A DNA stretch of 64,000 nt from assembly GCA_950075865.1 (NCBI GenBank), contig CATMVA010000007.1, forward strand, positions 1-64,000, in the 5' to 3' direction. Within the stretch, counting starts at the first letter, position 1; every line of letters starts with the position of its first letter. Positions 32,783 to 42,371 of this stretch are shown here, piece by piece. This DNA comes from an uncultured Oscillospiraceae bacterium. GTDB lineage: Bacteria > Bacillota > Clostridia > Oscillospirales > Oscillospiraceae. The position numbers and the translations under genes are program-made. The notes under the pieces are model-generated. The model had not been told where the DNA came from. It was given only the letters and a program-made list of their open reading frames with translations, and ran no database searches.

Positions 32783-34750
32783 TTGAAAAGAAGGTTTCTG
32801 CCCCTCTGTCTGAGCTTTTTCATGGCCCTCTCCCTGTTTCCCGTCTCCGCCCTGGGCTCCCAGGAGACCTCTGGCTATCAGTCCAGCGGCGGACTTCCCA
32901 AGCTGACCAGGGGGGAGATTACCCAACTGCTGGAGGACAGCTCCCTCTCCCTGCCCGCCTCCCTGTTCGAGACCGACCCCTCCCTCACCGCCCCCTACAC
33001 CCCCGGCAAGGTCACCCACGAGGCCCTTCAGGCGGCCCTGGACCGGCTGAACCTGATGCGCCGGCTGGCTGGACTGCCTGGTGTCACCCTGGACACCTCC
33101 CTCAACGAGAACGCCCAGTACGGGGCCCTTCTGCTCGCCGTCTCCTCCTTTAGTCACAGCCCGGCCCAGCCCGGGGATATGGACAGCTCCACATATCAGA
33201 ATGGACTGAGCGCGGTCTCCTCCAGCAATATCCACTACGGCAGCGGAGGGATCTACAGCAATCTGGTCTACTCAGTGGACAGCTATATGGACGACAGCGA
33301 CGCCGGCAACATCAGCCGGATCGGCCACCGCCGCTGGCAGCTCAACCCCTCCCTGGGCAAGGTGGGCTTCGGCCTTGTAAAGAAGGGCAGCGCCGCCTAC
33401 ATGACCGAAAAGGTCTTTGACCGATCCGGAGCCACCGTAGATTACGACTTCATCGCCTGGCCAGCCTCGGGAAACTTCCCCAACGAGATCTTCGACGGCG
33501 ATACCCCCTGGAGCATCACTCTGAACCCGGATAAGTACCTCCAACCCAGCCCGGACCAGGTCTCGGTTACCCTGACCCGTACGTCGGACCAGACCACCTG
33601 GACTTTCTCGGGCAGCAATTACAGTCCTTCCGACTCCGGCTCCTATTTCACGATAGACACTGCCAATTACGGCGTAAACAACTGCATCATTTTCCGACCT
33701 GACGAGATCGCCTCCTACGACGGCCTCTACACCGTGACCATCCAGGGACTGAAAAACAAGAGCGGTCAATCGGTCTCCCTGGCCTACCAGGTGGACTTTT
33801 TCCGGCCCGGCCAGGCGGATCTGGAGGAAAAGACCCTCTCCGCCGCCGCGGCCCCGGTAGAGGAGCGCTTTCCCGCCGTGCAGGAGTTCCCAGGCTACTC
33901 CGATGTGCCCGGAAACGCCTACTACGCCCCCAGCGCCAAGGCCCTTTATGAAATGAAGATCATGATCGGGGATGGCACGGGCCGCTTCAACCCGAATCAG
34001 GAGCTGACCATCGCCGAATGCTCCGCCCTGGCCGCCGTCATGTACAGCCGGGCCCACGGCGGAGACGGCTATCTGGACCGGACCTCCCCCTGGTACACCG
34101 GCCCCATGACCTATCTGACCAACGCGGCCATAGAGCAAAACAACTGGTCAGCGGTGACCCTCCTGAGTAATCAGGACCCCGAGCACACCCCCATCACCCG
34201 GGCCGGCTTTATCCTCCTCCTGAGCCTGTCCGCCGACGAGGAGATGCTCAAGCCGGTCAACAATATCACCGCCCTGCCCGACACCACCGACTCCCACGTG
34301 CTGGCCTTCTACAATGCCGGCATCCTGTCCGGCACCGACAAGTACGGCACCTTTGCCGGGGACCAGACCCTGACCCGGAAGGACTGCGCCGTCATGACCG
34401 CCCTGCTGGTCCGGCCCGGGCTGCGGCCCGCCTCCACCACCCTGGCCGACTATTCCCCCTTTGCCGCCGCCAGGGTCACCCCCACCACCCTCTTCTTCCC
34501 CGGCGTCCCGGCCGAGCGGTATCTGACCCAAGTCAACAGCCTGATCGCCGAGCTGGAACAGAAATGTGATGCCGAGGAAGTGGAATTCAACTGGGGTCAC
34601 ACCTATGGTGGGCAAACCTTCCTGGACTATGTAAAGTCTCAGTCCTTGTCCCAGCTGGGTGTCACTGCCGGCGAGGGCACCCAGGTCTACCAGGATTTTG
34701 ACCTGCAGGTCTATTACAGCCGGTTGGTGGGGATTAACGGAGGCTTCTGA
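32783..34750 (+). CDS. Secreted protein with CAP domain and SLH repeats
   Basis: A 655-residue exoprotein. The start is TTG (32783) after AAAGG, giving a signal peptide MKRRFLPLCLSFFMALSL. A CAP/SCP-like domain (about 85-200) has LDRLNLMRRLAGLP, NAQYGALLLAVSSFSHSP and GHRRWQLNPSLGKVGFG. A beta-rich region (about 230-350) follows, then SLH-type repeats (about 370-550; YYAPSAKALYEMKIM with GDGTGRFNPNQELTI, YAGTFAGD-like and LTRKDCAVM). The last 80 residues are unassigned. SLH repeats would anchor it to the wall. CAP proteins occur in sporulation and cell-wall contexts, but their activity is unclear. Confidence 0.82.
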   Translation: MKRRFLPLCLSFFMALSLFPVSALGSQETSGYQSSGGLPKLTRGEITQLLEDSSLSLPASLFETDPSLTAPYTPGKVTHEALQAALDRLNLMRRLAGLPGVTLDTSLNENAQYGALLLAVSSFSHSPAQPGDMDSSTYQNGLSAVSSSNIHYGSGGIYSNLVYSVDSYMDDSDAGNISRIGHRRWQLNPSLGKVGFGLVKKGSAAYMTEKVFDRSGATVDYDFIAWPASGNFPNEIFDGDTPWSITLNPDKYLQPSPDQVSVTLTRTSDQTTWTFSGSNYSPSDSGSYFTIDTANYGVNNCIIFRPDEIASYDGLYTVTIQGLKNKSGQSVSLAYQVDFFRPGQADLEEKTLSAAAAPVEERFPAVQEFPGYSDVPGNAYYAPSAKALYEMKIMIGDGTGRFNPNQELTIAECSALAAVMYSRAHGGDGYLDRTSPWYTGPMTYLTNAAIEQNNWSAVTLLSNQDPEHTPITRAGFILLLSLSADEEMLKPVNNITALPDTTDSHVLAFYNAGILSGTDKYGTFAGDQTLTRKDCAVMTALLVRPGLRPASTTLADYSPFAAARVTPTTLFFPGVPAERYLTQVNSLIAELEQKCDAEEVEFNWGHTYGGQTFLDYVKSQSLSQLGVTAGEGTQVYQDFDLQVYYSRLVGINGGF

Positions 34751-34821
34751 CCCATGCCGGTCCCCAAATAAATACGTTTTGTATTATTCATTTCAGATAT
34801 TACAATTAGGAGCTGATTTCC

Positions 34822-36615
34822 ATGGATCAAGTCAAGACCGCCTACCGCACCAACTCCTGTGGCGAGCTGCGGATGGCCGACGTGGGCAAGACCGTCACCC
34901 TCTCCGGCTTCCTGGAGAACTTCCGGGAGGTGGGCAGCGAGTTGGGCTTTGCCGTCCTCCGGGACTTTTACGGCACCACCCAGGTGGTGGCCGAAACCGA
35001 AGAGACAGTGAAGGCCATTAAGGCCCTAAACAAGGAATCCACCATCCAGGTCACAGGCACCGTCCGGGAGCGGGACAGTAAAAATCCCAACATGCCCACC
35101 GGCGACATCGAGGTGGTACCCTCCGCTATCACGGTACTGGGCAAGTGCCGCCACAACGAGCTGCCCTTCCTGGTGAACCGCTCCCGGGAGGCCGACGAGT
35201 CCACCCGGCTGAAGTACCGCTACCTGGACCTGCGGAACCCCGAGGTGAAGAAGAATATCATTCTCCGCTCCCAGGTGGTGGCCGCCCTGCGGTCTTCCAT
35301 GATCGACCACGGCTTCATGGAGATCACCACCCCCATTCTGACCGCCTCCTCCCCCGAGGGGGCCCGGGACTATCTGGTTCCCTCCCGGAAGCATCCTGGC
35401 AAGTTCTACGCCCTTCCCCAGGCTCCCCAACAGTTCAAGCAGCTGTTGATGGCCTCCGGCTTTGACAAGTACTTCCAGATCGCCCCCTGCTTCCGGGATG
35501 AGGATGCCCGGGGCGACCGCTCCCCCGGTGAGTTCTACCAACTGGATATGGAGATGGCCTTCGCCTCCCAAGAGGATGTTTTCGCCGTGCTGGAGGACGT
35601 TCTGCCCCCCATTTTCGCCAAATATGGCACCTATGACCGGGCATCTTCTGCCCCCTTCCTGCGTATTCCTTATCTGGAGGCCATGGAGAAATATGGCTCC
35701 GACAAGCCCGACCTGCGCATCGACCTGACCGTCACCAACGTGACCGAGCTTCTTGGGAATTGCGGCTTCGAGCCCTTCTCCGGAAATACAGTGAAAGCAG
35801 TTGTAGTCAGCGACTTTGAGGGAACCCGGAAGCAGATCGACAAGCTGTGCGCCGACGTGGAGGTCCAGGCCGGCAATAAGGCCTATTGGTTCCGTCTGGA
35901 CGAAAACGGCGAGCTGGTAGGCGGCATCTCCAAATTCCTTCAGGATAACAAGGACCACGTCATCAATGCGTTGGGGCTCAAGCCCAATACTTTCGTGGGT
36001 CTTGCCGCCGGGAAGAAGCTGGCCGCCCAGAAGACGGCGGGCGTGCTTCTCAAAATGTTGGGTGCATTCTGTCCCAACCACTTTGACAAGGAGCAGTACG
36101 CCTTCTGCTGGATCGTGGACTTCCCCATGTACGAGATCGGGGAGGAGAGCGGCGAGCTGGAATTCTGCCACAACCCCTTCTCCATGCCCTCGGGCGGGCT
36201 GGAGGCTCTGGACAAGGCCGCCAAGGGAGAGATCGACCCCCTCACCATCACGGCCGACCAGTACGACTTGGTATGCAACGGTGTAGAGCTGTCCTCGGGC
36301 GCCGTGCGAAACCACGACCCCGAGATCATGATCGAGGCCTTCCGTCTGGTGGGTCTGGGCGAGGAGGATGTGAAGTCCAAGTTCCCCGCCATGTACAACG
36401 CCTTCACCTACGGCGCGCCCCCTCACGCCGGCATCGCCCCCGGGGTGGACCGGATGGTCATGCTGCTGTCCGGCGAAGAGACCATCCGGGAGATCATCCC
36501 CTTCCCCATGAACAAGAACGCCCAGGACATCATGATGGGTGCCCCCGGCTTTGTCACCGACAAGCAGCTTCAGGAGTTGAACATCCAGGTGACAGCCAAG
36601 GAAGAGGACGAATAA
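34822..36615 (+). CDS. aspS: Aspartyl-tRNA synthetase
   Basis: A 597-residue bacterial-type AspRS. The N-terminal OB-fold anticodon domain (about 15-105) is followed by the catalytic core (RSQVVAALRSSMIDHGFMEI motif 1; FRDEDARGDRSPGEFYQLD motif 2), the bacterial GAD insertion (about 290-420) and motif 3 in APGVDRMVMLLSGEETIREI. Full length for a bacterial enzyme. AGGAGC precedes ATG 34822. Whether it also charges tRNA-Asn (non-discriminating) cannot be read from this window. Confidence 0.97.
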   Translation: MDQVKTAYRTNSCGELRMADVGKTVTLSGFLENFREVGSELGFAVLRDFYGTTQVVAETEETVKAIKALNKESTIQVTGTVRERDSKNPNMPTGDIEVVPSAITVLGKCRHNELPFLVNRSREADESTRLKYRYLDLRNPEVKKNIILRSQVVAALRSSMIDHGFMEITTPILTASSPEGARDYLVPSRKHPGKFYALPQAPQQFKQLLMASGFDKYFQIAPCFRDEDARGDRSPGEFYQLDMEMAFASQEDVFAVLEDVLPPIFAKYGTYDRASSAPFLRIPYLEAMEKYGSDKPDLRIDLTVTNVTELLGNCGFEPFSGNTVKAVVVSDFEGTRKQIDKLCADVEVQAGNKAYWFRLDENGELVGGISKFLQDNKDHVINALGLKPNTFVGLAAGKKLAAQKTAGVLLKMLGAFCPNHFDKEQYAFCWIVDFPMYEIGEESGELEFCHNPFSMPSGGLEALDKAAKGEIDPLTITADQYDLVCNGVELSSGAVRNHDPEIMIEAFRLVGLGEEDVKSKFPAMYNAFTYGAPPHAGIAPGVDRMVMLLSGEETIREIIPFPMNKNAQDIMMGAPGFVTDKQLQELNIQVTAKEEDE

Positions 36616-36639
36616 TTTGTTTCCCAGGGAGTTGAGCCT

Positions 36640-37974
36640 ATGACGGAAAACGACAATTACCTCCATCTCATGGTGGATCTGCCCTCCGATGTAAGCCGCC
36701 GCTGCGTGGCCGGCGATCTGGAGGGAGCTCGGCGGCTCATCACCCGGTATCTGGACGCCGGCTGCGAGCTGCCTCTCCGCTGCCGCCTGAATGCCGAGTT
36801 GGACCGGCTGCGGCGGCTGGAGAGCAACTATCCCTATGACCGGGCCACCGCCATCGCCCTGGTCCGTCAGGAGTGGCCCGACTTCACCGAAGCACAGTTT
36901 GACGCCCTGGTGGACGCCCAGCGCATCGACTGGCGGTATATCAACGGGGAGGAGCGGTATCTGGCCAGCTTCCTGACCTCCCTGCGGCTCTATCCCAAGG
37001 ATGCCCCCGGCCTCAAACAGACCGCCGAGGACCACACCAAGCGGGATAATATCCTTCGCCGGATGGAGGAGGAGGGGGAGATCTCCGCCCTCATCACCCT
37101 GAAGGCCGCTATCCGGCCCAATCAGAGCGCCCGGGGCAAGGCTGTCCAGGCCTGGCTTCCCATACCCGCCCAATGTCCCCAGCAAAGTGGGATCCAGATC
37201 CTATCGGCCACCGAAGGGTATACTCTCGCCCCCGAGGACACTCAGGCCCGCACGATCTACTGGGAAAGCCGGGAGCGGGACAGCTTTGAGGTAACTTACC
37301 GCTACAAATTCCGAGCCGAGTATGTGGACCCCTTCACCCTCCCATGGGACGGCCAGCAGCCTCTGTTTTACACCGGCGAATGGCTCCCCCACATTGCCTT
37401 CACCCCCTATCTGCGCACCCTGGCCGAGCGGCTCACCAAGGATCTGGACACCCCGGTGGAGAAGGCCTATGCCATCTACAACTGGGTCACCGAAAATGTG
37501 GACTACCGCCACCAGCCCTCCTATGTGCTGCTGGACAACATTGCTGACACCTGCGCCAAGGACCTGCGGGGAGACTGCGGGGTCATGGCCCTGCTTTTCA
37601 TCACCCTGTGCCGCATCGCCGGCATCCCCTCCAAGTGGCAAAGCGGACTGTCAGTCCACCCAGACAGCGCCGGGTGCCATGATTGGTGCATGTTCTACGC
37701 CGCCCCCCACGGCTGGCTCTACGCCGACCCCTCCTTCGGTTCCGGGGCCCGTCGAAACCTGGAGCCCCATCGCCGCCGGCACTACTTCGGTAGCCTGGAC
37801 CCCTGGCGGATGGTGGCCAATTCTGCCTTCCAGACCCCCCTCTCCCCCGCCGACCCCTGCTTCCGCCACGACCCCTACGACAACCAGTTGGGGGAGATGA
37901 CAGTGGACGGCGTGGGCCTGCTGGGCAGCGAGATGGAACGGACGGTGGAGACATTGGAGTTTACCCTTCTGTAA
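36640..37974 (+). CDS. Transglutaminase-like cysteine protease-fold protein
   Basis: A 444-residue cytoplasmic protein. The C-terminal half carries a transglutaminase-like domain with a complete triad: Cys in LRGDCGVMALLFITLC, His in GCHDWCMFYAA and Asp in LYADPSFGSG. The N-terminal 150 residues are helical and family-specific. Such proteins often act as proteases or amidases rather than cross-linkers; the substrate is unknown. GGGAG precedes the ATG 25 bp after aspS, so it is likely co-transcribed with aspS and the following HD gene. Confidence 0.85.
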   Translation: MTENDNYLHLMVDLPSDVSRRCVAGDLEGARRLITRYLDAGCELPLRCRLNAELDRLRRLESNYPYDRATAIALVRQEWPDFTEAQFDALVDAQRIDWRYINGEERYLASFLTSLRLYPKDAPGLKQTAEDHTKRDNILRRMEEEGEISALITLKAAIRPNQSARGKAVQAWLPIPAQCPQQSGIQILSATEGYTLAPEDTQARTIYWESRERDSFEVTYRYKFRAEYVDPFTLPWDGQQPLFYTGEWLPHIAFTPYLRTLAERLTKDLDTPVEKAYAIYNWVTENVDYRHQPSYVLLDNIADTCAKDLRGDCGVMALLFITLCRIAGIPSKWQSGLSVHPDSAGCHDWCMFYAAPHGWLYADPSFGSGARRNLEPHRRRHYFGSLDPWRMVANSAFQTPLSPADPCFRHDPYDNQLGEMTVDGVGLLGSEMERTVETLEFTLL

Positions 37975-37987
37975 TTGGGAGCGAATG

Positions 37988-38632
37988 ATGACTGCAGTGA
38001 TTGAGAAGGCCATCGAGTACGTCAAACAGGTTTTTGCCGGCGATTCCAGCGGACACGATGATTCCCACACCCTGCGCGTCTGGCGCCTGGCTGTGGAAAT
38101 CGCGGAACAGGAGCACGCAAATATGCAGATCGTGCATCTGGCCGCGCTGCTGCACGATGTGGACGACCGGAAGCTCTCCCCCGAAACCAGCGAGAGCAAG
38201 ACCCGGGCGACAGCGTTTATGAAAAACAACGGGGTATCCGACGAGGTCAGCGCCGCCGTGCGCCAGATCATCGGGGAGATCTCCTTCGCGGGGACCGATT
38301 CCGTCGTACCGGGTACCATAGAGGGGAAGTGCGTTCAGGATGCGGACCGGCTGGATGCCATCGGAGCCATCGGCATTGCACGAGCCTTCGCCTACGGCGG
38401 AAGCCGGGGCCGAAAAATCTATGATCCGGACATCAAACCCCTGCTGAACATGAGCAAGGAGGAATATCATCAGAACCAAACCTCCACCAGCATCAACCAC
38501 TTTTATGAAAAGCTGCTGCTTCTGAAGGATATGATGAATACCCCCACCGCCCGAAAAATCGCCGCCCACCGGCAGGCCGTGATGGAGGACTTCCTCCAGG
38601 AATTCCTGGCCGAGTGGAACGGAGAACGGTAA
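37988..38632 (+). CDS. HD-domain metal-dependent phosphohydrolase
   Basis: A 214-residue YedJ/HDIG-type protein: GHDDSHTLRVWRLAVEIA (first His), AALLHDVDDRKLS (HD), and VQDADRLDAIGAIGIARAFAY (late Asp and substrate region). The full motif set predicts an active phosphohydrolase, possibly on nucleotides. GGGAG lies 6 bases before ATG 37988; ATG 37985 is also possible. It closes the plus-strand aspS group and ends at a bidirectional terminator shared with nifU. Confidence 0.9.
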   Translation: MTAVIEKAIEYVKQVFAGDSSGHDDSHTLRVWRLAVEIAEQEHANMQIVHLAALLHDVDDRKLSPETSESKTRATAFMKNNGVSDEVSAAVRQIIGEISFAGTDSVVPGTIEGKCVQDADRLDAIGAIGIARAFAYGGSRGRKIYDPDIKPLLNMSKEEYHQNQTSTSINHFYEKLLLLKDMMNTPTARKIAAHRQAVMEDFLQEFLAEWNGER

Positions 38633-38640
38633 TTGCTGCA

Positions 38641-38678
38641 AAAGAAACCGGGGACCTATCAGGGTCCCCGGTTTCTTT
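38641..38678. terminator. Bidirectional terminator between HD gene and nifU
   Basis: AAAGAAACCGGGGACC pairs with GGTCCCCGGTTTCTTT around a 6-base loop; its right arm touches the nifU stop codon. Confidence 0.88.
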
Positions 38679-39112
38679 TACCCCATGCAGCCCTCACAGT
38701 GTCCGTCACACCCGGGAAACTGGACTGGGTCGTAAGCAATGCCTCTGCGGTCATAGTAGTCCTTCACCGCCGAGCGAATCGCCTCCTCAGCCAGCACCGA
38801 ACAGTGGAGCTTATGAGCAGGCAGGCCGTCCAGCGCCTCGGTCACCGCCTTGTTGGTGAGCTGGAGCACCTGGGAGAGCGGCTTGCCCTTGATCATTTCG
38901 GTGGCCATGGAGCTGGAAGCGATGGCGCTGCCACAGCCAAAGGTCTCGAACTTTACATCGGTGACCACATCGTTTTCGATCTTCAGGTAGATTTTCATGA
39001 TGTCCCCGCAGACAGCGTTGCCCACCTCGCCCACGCCGTCCGCATCCTCAATGACCCCCGCGTTCCGGGGATTGCGGAAATGGTCCATCACCTTATTGCT
39101 GTAAAGTGCCAT
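38678..39112 (-). CDS. nifU: Iron-sulfur cluster scaffold NifU/IscU-like
   Basis: A 144-residue scaffold on which Fe-S clusters are assembled. The three conserved ligand Cys are present: NAVCGDIMKIYLKI, TFGCGSAIASSSMA and LHCSVLAEEAI. The C-terminus carries an extra Cys cluster (CDGHCEGCMG) found in many Clostridial NifU-like proteins. It lies 18 bp after nifS on the same transcript, with AAGGAAGG before its ATG, forming a minimal two-gene assembly system controlled by the divergent Rrf2 gene. Confidence 0.94.
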   Translation of the reverse strand: MALYSNKVMDHFRNPRNAGVIEDADGVGEVGNAVCGDIMKIYLKIENDVVTDVKFETFGCGSAIASSSMATEMIKGKPLSQVLQLTNKAVTEALDGLPAHKLHCSVLAEEAIRSAVKDYYDRRGIAYDPVQFPGCDGHCEGCMG

Positions 39113-39130
39113 GTTGATTGCCTTCCTTTC

Positions 39131-40315
39131 TTAAAGCACAAATGGATTTTTCCCACTGACCTTGTCCTTCCACAGTGGGGACATCCCCCGGAGATACTCC
39201 ACCACCTGGGGCACCGCCTCCAGAACGGCATCCACGTCGGCGTCGGTGTTCTCCTCAGACAGGGAGAGCCGGAGGGACCCGTGGGCTACCTCATGGGGCC
39301 GTCCGATGGCCAGAAGCACGTGGCTGGGGTCCAGGGACCCCGAGGTACAGGCCGAGCCCGAGGAGGCACAGATGCCCTTGTCGTCCAGCAAAAGAAGCAG
39401 GCTCTCCCCCTCAATGCCCTCGAAGCAGAAATTCACGTTGCCGGGGAGCCGGTTCTCCCGGCCCCCGTTGAGGGCCGAATGGGGAATTTGGGAAAGCCCG
39501 TCGATGAGCCGGTCCCGGAGGGCGGAAACCTTCCGGGCGTTCTCCTCCAGATGGGCACAGGCCTCCTCCAAGGCTGCGGCCATGCCCACGATGGCGGGGA
39601 GGTTCTCGGTGCCCGCCCGCTTGCCCCGCTCTTGGGCGCCCCCCTCGATCAAGCTCACCAAGGATATCCCCCGGCGCGCATAGAGGGCCCCCACTCCCTT
39701 GGGACCGTGGAACTTATGGGCCGAAAGGGAGAGCATATCGATGTTCTGGGCCGCCACGTCAATGGGCAGATGGCCCGCCGCCTGAACGGCGTCGGTGTGG
39801 AAGGGAACCCCCTTCTCCCGGCAGACCGCCCCGATCTTAGCGATGGGCAGGATGGAGCCGATCTCATTGTTGGCATACATCAAGGTCACCAAGGCGGTGT
39901 CCTCTCGGATGGCCTCCGACACTTGCTTGGGCGTAATATTGCCCTTCTCTCCCACGGGAAGGAGATCTACCTCGAAGCCCTCCTGCTTCAGCTTCTCCAG
40001 GGTGTGAAGAACAGCGTGATGCTCAAAGGTCGAAGAGATGATGTGCTTTTTCCCCTTCTTCTCCCCCAGCCAGGCGGCCGAAAGGATGGCCTGGTTGTCC
40101 CCTTCGCTGCCCCCGGAGGTGAAATAAATCTCCTTGGGAGAGGCCCCAATACAGGCAGCCATGCGCTCCCGGGCCCTCCAAAGGTCCTCGGCAGCCCTCT
40201 GCCCGTGAGCATAGAGGCTGGATGGATTGCCCCAATTCTCCGCCATGCAGGCTGTCATGGCCGCCATAGCCGCTTGGCCCGTCTTTGTGGTGGCGGCGTT
40301 GTCCATATAGATCAC
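39131..40315 (-). CDS. nifS: Cysteine desulfurase NifS/IscS-like
   Basis: A 394-residue PLP enzyme that takes sulfur from cysteine for Fe-S clusters. The PLP Lys is in [17 protein letters not shown], cofactor contacts in [12 protein letters not shown] and [12 protein letters not shown], and the mobile persulfide Cys in [19 protein letters not shown], the longer group I loop. The start is GTG 40315 ([10 protein letters not shown]) 8 bases after AGGAGG, matching the canonical family N-terminus. It heads the nifS-nifU operon. Its promoter overlaps a palindrome (40366-40386). Confidence 0.96.
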   Translation of the reverse strand: MIYMDNAATTKTGQAAMAAMTACMAENWGNPSSLYAHGQRAAEDLWRARERMAACIGASPKEIYFTSGGSEGDNQAILSAAWLGEKKGKKHIISSTFEHHAVLHTLEKLKQEGFEVDLLPVGEKGNITPKQVSEAIREDTALVTLMYANNEIGSILPIAKIGAVCREKGVPFHTDAVQAAGHLPIDVAAQNIDMLSLSAHKFHGPKGVGALYARRGISLVSLIEGGAQERGKRAGTENLPAIVGMAAALEEACAHLEENARKVSALRDRLIDGLSQIPHSALNGGRENRLPGNVNFCFEGIEGESLLLLLDDKGICASSGSACTSGSLDPSHVLLAIGRPHEVAHGSLRLSLSEENTDADVDAVLEAVPQVVEYLRGMSPLWKDKVSGKNPFVL

Positions 40316-40352
40316 AGCGGTTTCCTCCTGTTTTTGATTTTCTGTCCCCTTT

Positions 40353-40386
40353 ATTATAGAACATAAACCTATAAAGTCAATAGGTT
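40353..40386 (-). promoter_or_regulatory. nifS promoter with overlapping palindromic operator
   Basis: On the minus strand TTGACT (40375-40380) and TATAAT (40353-40358) lie 16 bp apart. A 21-bp palindrome AACCTAT-N7-ATAGGTT (40366-40386) covers the -35 box. It is the obvious candidate operator for the divergent Rrf2 regulator, which would repress nifSU when its cluster is loaded. Confidence 0.65.
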
Positions 40387-40409
40387 AATAGGAAATTGTG
40401 TCCAAGCCC

Positions 40410-40438
40410 TTGCGCACAACCGCAGTTGGGTTTATAAT
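40410..40438 (+). promoter_or_regulatory. Promoter of the rrf2-type gene
   Basis: TTGCGC (40410-40415) and TATAAT (40433-40438), 17-bp spacer, 30 bp before the start codon, divergent from nifS. Confidence 0.6.
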
Positions 40439-40467
40439 TGGAACATATCAGACATGGGGGTGGGCAA

Positions 40468-40872
40468 ATGGTCTCCACAAAAGGCCGGTACGCTCTGCGG
40501 GTGATGATCGACCTGGCCCGACAGGAGCCGGGAACGCCGGTCCCGCTGGACCAGATCGCCGGGCGGCAGGGGATCTCCAAAAAGTATCTGGAGCTCATTC
40601 TGAAAACCCTGGTTCAGAAGGGTTTGCTCAAGGGACAGCGGGGCAAAGGGGGCGGTTACCAGCTTACCCGGCGGCCCGAGGAGTACCCTGTGGGGGAGAT
40701 CCTGGAACTCACCGAGGGAACTCTGGCTGTTGTATCCTGTCTGCAGGAGGGTCGATCCTGCGCCCGGCAGAGCGTTTGCGACACCTACCCCATGTGGTCC
40801 CGGTTTGACAGGATGGTTCACGATTTCTTTTACGGCATTACCCTGGCCCAACTGGTTCAGGAAATGGCATGA
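40468..40872 (+). CDS. Rrf2/IscR-family regulator
   Basis: A 134-residue winged-helix regulator. The N-terminus MVSTKGRYALRVMIDLA and wing GQRGKGGGYQLTR are standard for Rrf2. Three Cys near residue 90-105 (SCLQEGRSCARQSVC, spacing C-x6-C-x5-C) are the expected [2Fe-2S] ligands, so it probably senses Fe-S status like IscR. It is divergent from nifS-nifU with a palindrome between, pointing to feedback control. GGGGGTGGG precedes ATG 40468. Confidence 0.9.
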   Translation: MVSTKGRYALRVMIDLARQEPGTPVPLDQIAGRQGISKKYLELILKTLVQKGLLKGQRGKGGGYQLTRRPEEYPVGEILELTEGTLAVVSCLQEGRSCARQSVCDTYPMWSRFDRMVHDFFYGITLAQLVQEMA

Positions 40873-40876
40873 GGCA

Positions 40877-40934
40877 AAAGCAAAAAACAGAACGTATTTT
40901 CCGGCGCGGAAAATACGTTCTGTTTTTTGCTTTG
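40877..40934. terminator. Long bidirectional terminator between rrf2-type gene and galE
   Basis: A near-perfect 26-bp stem (AAAGCAAAAAACAGAACG onward) with a 5-base loop and T-runs on both strands ends both convergent genes. Confidence 0.9.
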
Positions 40935-40940
40935 AAGGGT

Positions 40941-41927
40941 TTACCGGTCCCCGTAGCCCTCCGGGTAGCCGGAATGCCAGGTCCAGGCGTCGGCAATGAT
41001 CTCCTCCAGGCCCCTCTTGGGGGTCCAACCCAAAACCTCCCGTGCCCTTTGGTTGGAGGCGATGAGGGTGGGGGGGTCCCCCGGCCGGCGGGGCTTCATG
41101 GTGGCGGGGATGGGCTTTCCGGTCACCTTCCGGGCTGTCTCCACGATCTCCTTTACGCTGTATCCGTCGCCGCTGCCCAGGTTGAAGGGACCGCTCTCCC
41201 CGCCCTTGTCCAGATACTCCAAGGCCAACAGGTGAGCCTCCACCAGGTCCCGGACATGGATGTAGTCCCGGACGCAGGTGCCGTCTGGAGTGGGGTAGTC
41301 ATCGCCGTAGAGCTCCAGGGCCTTTTTGCCCAGCGCGGCGGCCAGCACGTTGGGGATCAGATGGGTCTCAGGGAAGTGGTCCTCTCCGATGCCCGTGTCA
41401 GTGTTGGCCCCAGCGGCGTTGAAATACCGCAGGGCGGCATACTTGATGCCGTAGGCCACGTCGCACCATTTGAGAAGCCCCTCAATGGTCAGCTTGGAGG
41501 CCCCGTAGGGGTTGATGGGGTCGGTGCGGTCGCTCTCCACGATGGGCTGCCGCTCGGGCACACCGTAGGTGGAGGCGGTGGAGGAGAAGACGATGCGCTT
41601 CACCCCATGGTTTTTCATGGCGGTGAGGATGCCCACTGCACCTCCCACATTGTTGTTGTAGTATTTCAGCGGGTCCGCCATGCTCTCGGCCACCAGGGAA
41701 AAAGCGGCGAAGTTGATGACCCCGTGGATCTCGTTCTCGGAAAAGACCTTCTCCAGAAACTCTCCGTCCCGCAGGTCCCCGGTGTAGAGCCGGGCCCCCT
41801 TCACGGCCTTGGCATGGCCGGTAGAGAGATTGTCTGCCACCGCCACATCATAGCCCTTCTCCACCAGCAGGGCAACCATGTGACTGCCGATATAGCCGGC
41901 GCCGCCGGCTACCAGAATGGTTTTCAT
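40941..41927 (-). CDS. galE: UDP-glucose 4-epimerase
   Basis: A 328-residue short-chain dehydrogenase-type epimerase interconverting UDP-glucose and UDP-galactose for Leloir metabolism and surface polysaccharides. NAD-binding VAGGAGYIGSHMVALL at the N-terminus, the catalytic Ser/Thr region SSTASTYG, and Y-x3-K in NPYGASKLTIE. C-terminal family words include RDYIHVRDLVEAH and NLGSGDGYSVKEIV. ATG 41927 follows AAAGGAGG. It stands alone on the minus strand. Confidence 0.95.
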   Translation of the reverse strand: MKTILVAGGAGYIGSHMVALLVEKGYDVAVADNLSTGHAKAVKGARLYTGDLRDGEFLEKVFSENEIHGVINFAAFSLVAESMADPLKYYNNNVGGAVGILTAMKNHGVKRIVFSSTASTYGVPERQPIVESDRTDPINPYGASKLTIEGLLKWCDVAYGIKYAALRYFNAAGANTDTGIGEDHFPETHLIPNVLAAALGKKALELYGDDYPTPDGTCVRDYIHVRDLVEAHLLALEYLDKGGESGPFNLGSGDGYSVKEIVETARKVTGKPIPATMKPRRPGDPPTLIASNQRAREVLGWTPKRGLEEIIADAWTWHSGYPEGYGDR

Positions 41928-42013
41928 GCTTTGCGTCCTCCTTTCTTGTTCGGACAAACCCATTGTGCCACAAATGGCGGTATTTGGCAACAGAAGATTT
42001 TCTTAACCTTCCC

Positions 42014-42319
42014 CTACTTCCCCGCCTCCATGGCGTCCAGAAAGGCCAGCAGGCTCCCCTGCTGCCGGGGTGTCAGCTCCCGCACCCGCCGCTCCAGCCG
42101 GTGTTCCGGGGTCTCGTCCTCCCGGGGCTCATCAAAAAAGTCCCGCAGAGACACTCCGAGGGCGTCGCATACCAGAGAGAGGTTCTCCACCGAGATCCCC
42201 TTCTCCCCCATCTCCACCGCCCGCAGGAAGCTTTGGGACAGGCCGCAGGCGTTGGCCAGCCGGTTGGTAGTCCACTCCTTCTTGATCCTCAGAGCAGCGA
42301 TCCGCTTCCCTATCTCCAT
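42014..42319 (-). CDS. XRE-family helix-turn-helix regulator (101 aa)
   Basis: A 101-residue Cro/C1-type regulator. HTH residues about 5-60: RIAALRIKKEWTTNRLANAC, LSQSFLRAVEMGEKGISVEN and ALGVSLRDFFDE. The C-terminal third is charged and helical (ELTPRQQGSLLAFLDAME). It is divergent from the 56-residue ORF at 42436 with a 116-bp promoter region between, so that small protein is its likely target or partner. Confidence 0.85.
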   Translation of the reverse strand: MEIGKRIAALRIKKEWTTNRLANACGLSQSFLRAVEMGEKGISVENLSLVCDALGVSLRDFFDEPREDETPEHRLERRVRELTPRQQGSLLAFLDAMEAGK

Positions 42320-42371
42320 AAAAATAACCCTCCCCCACTTTCTATAACCATAGCAAAAAAATCTTCCGGTA

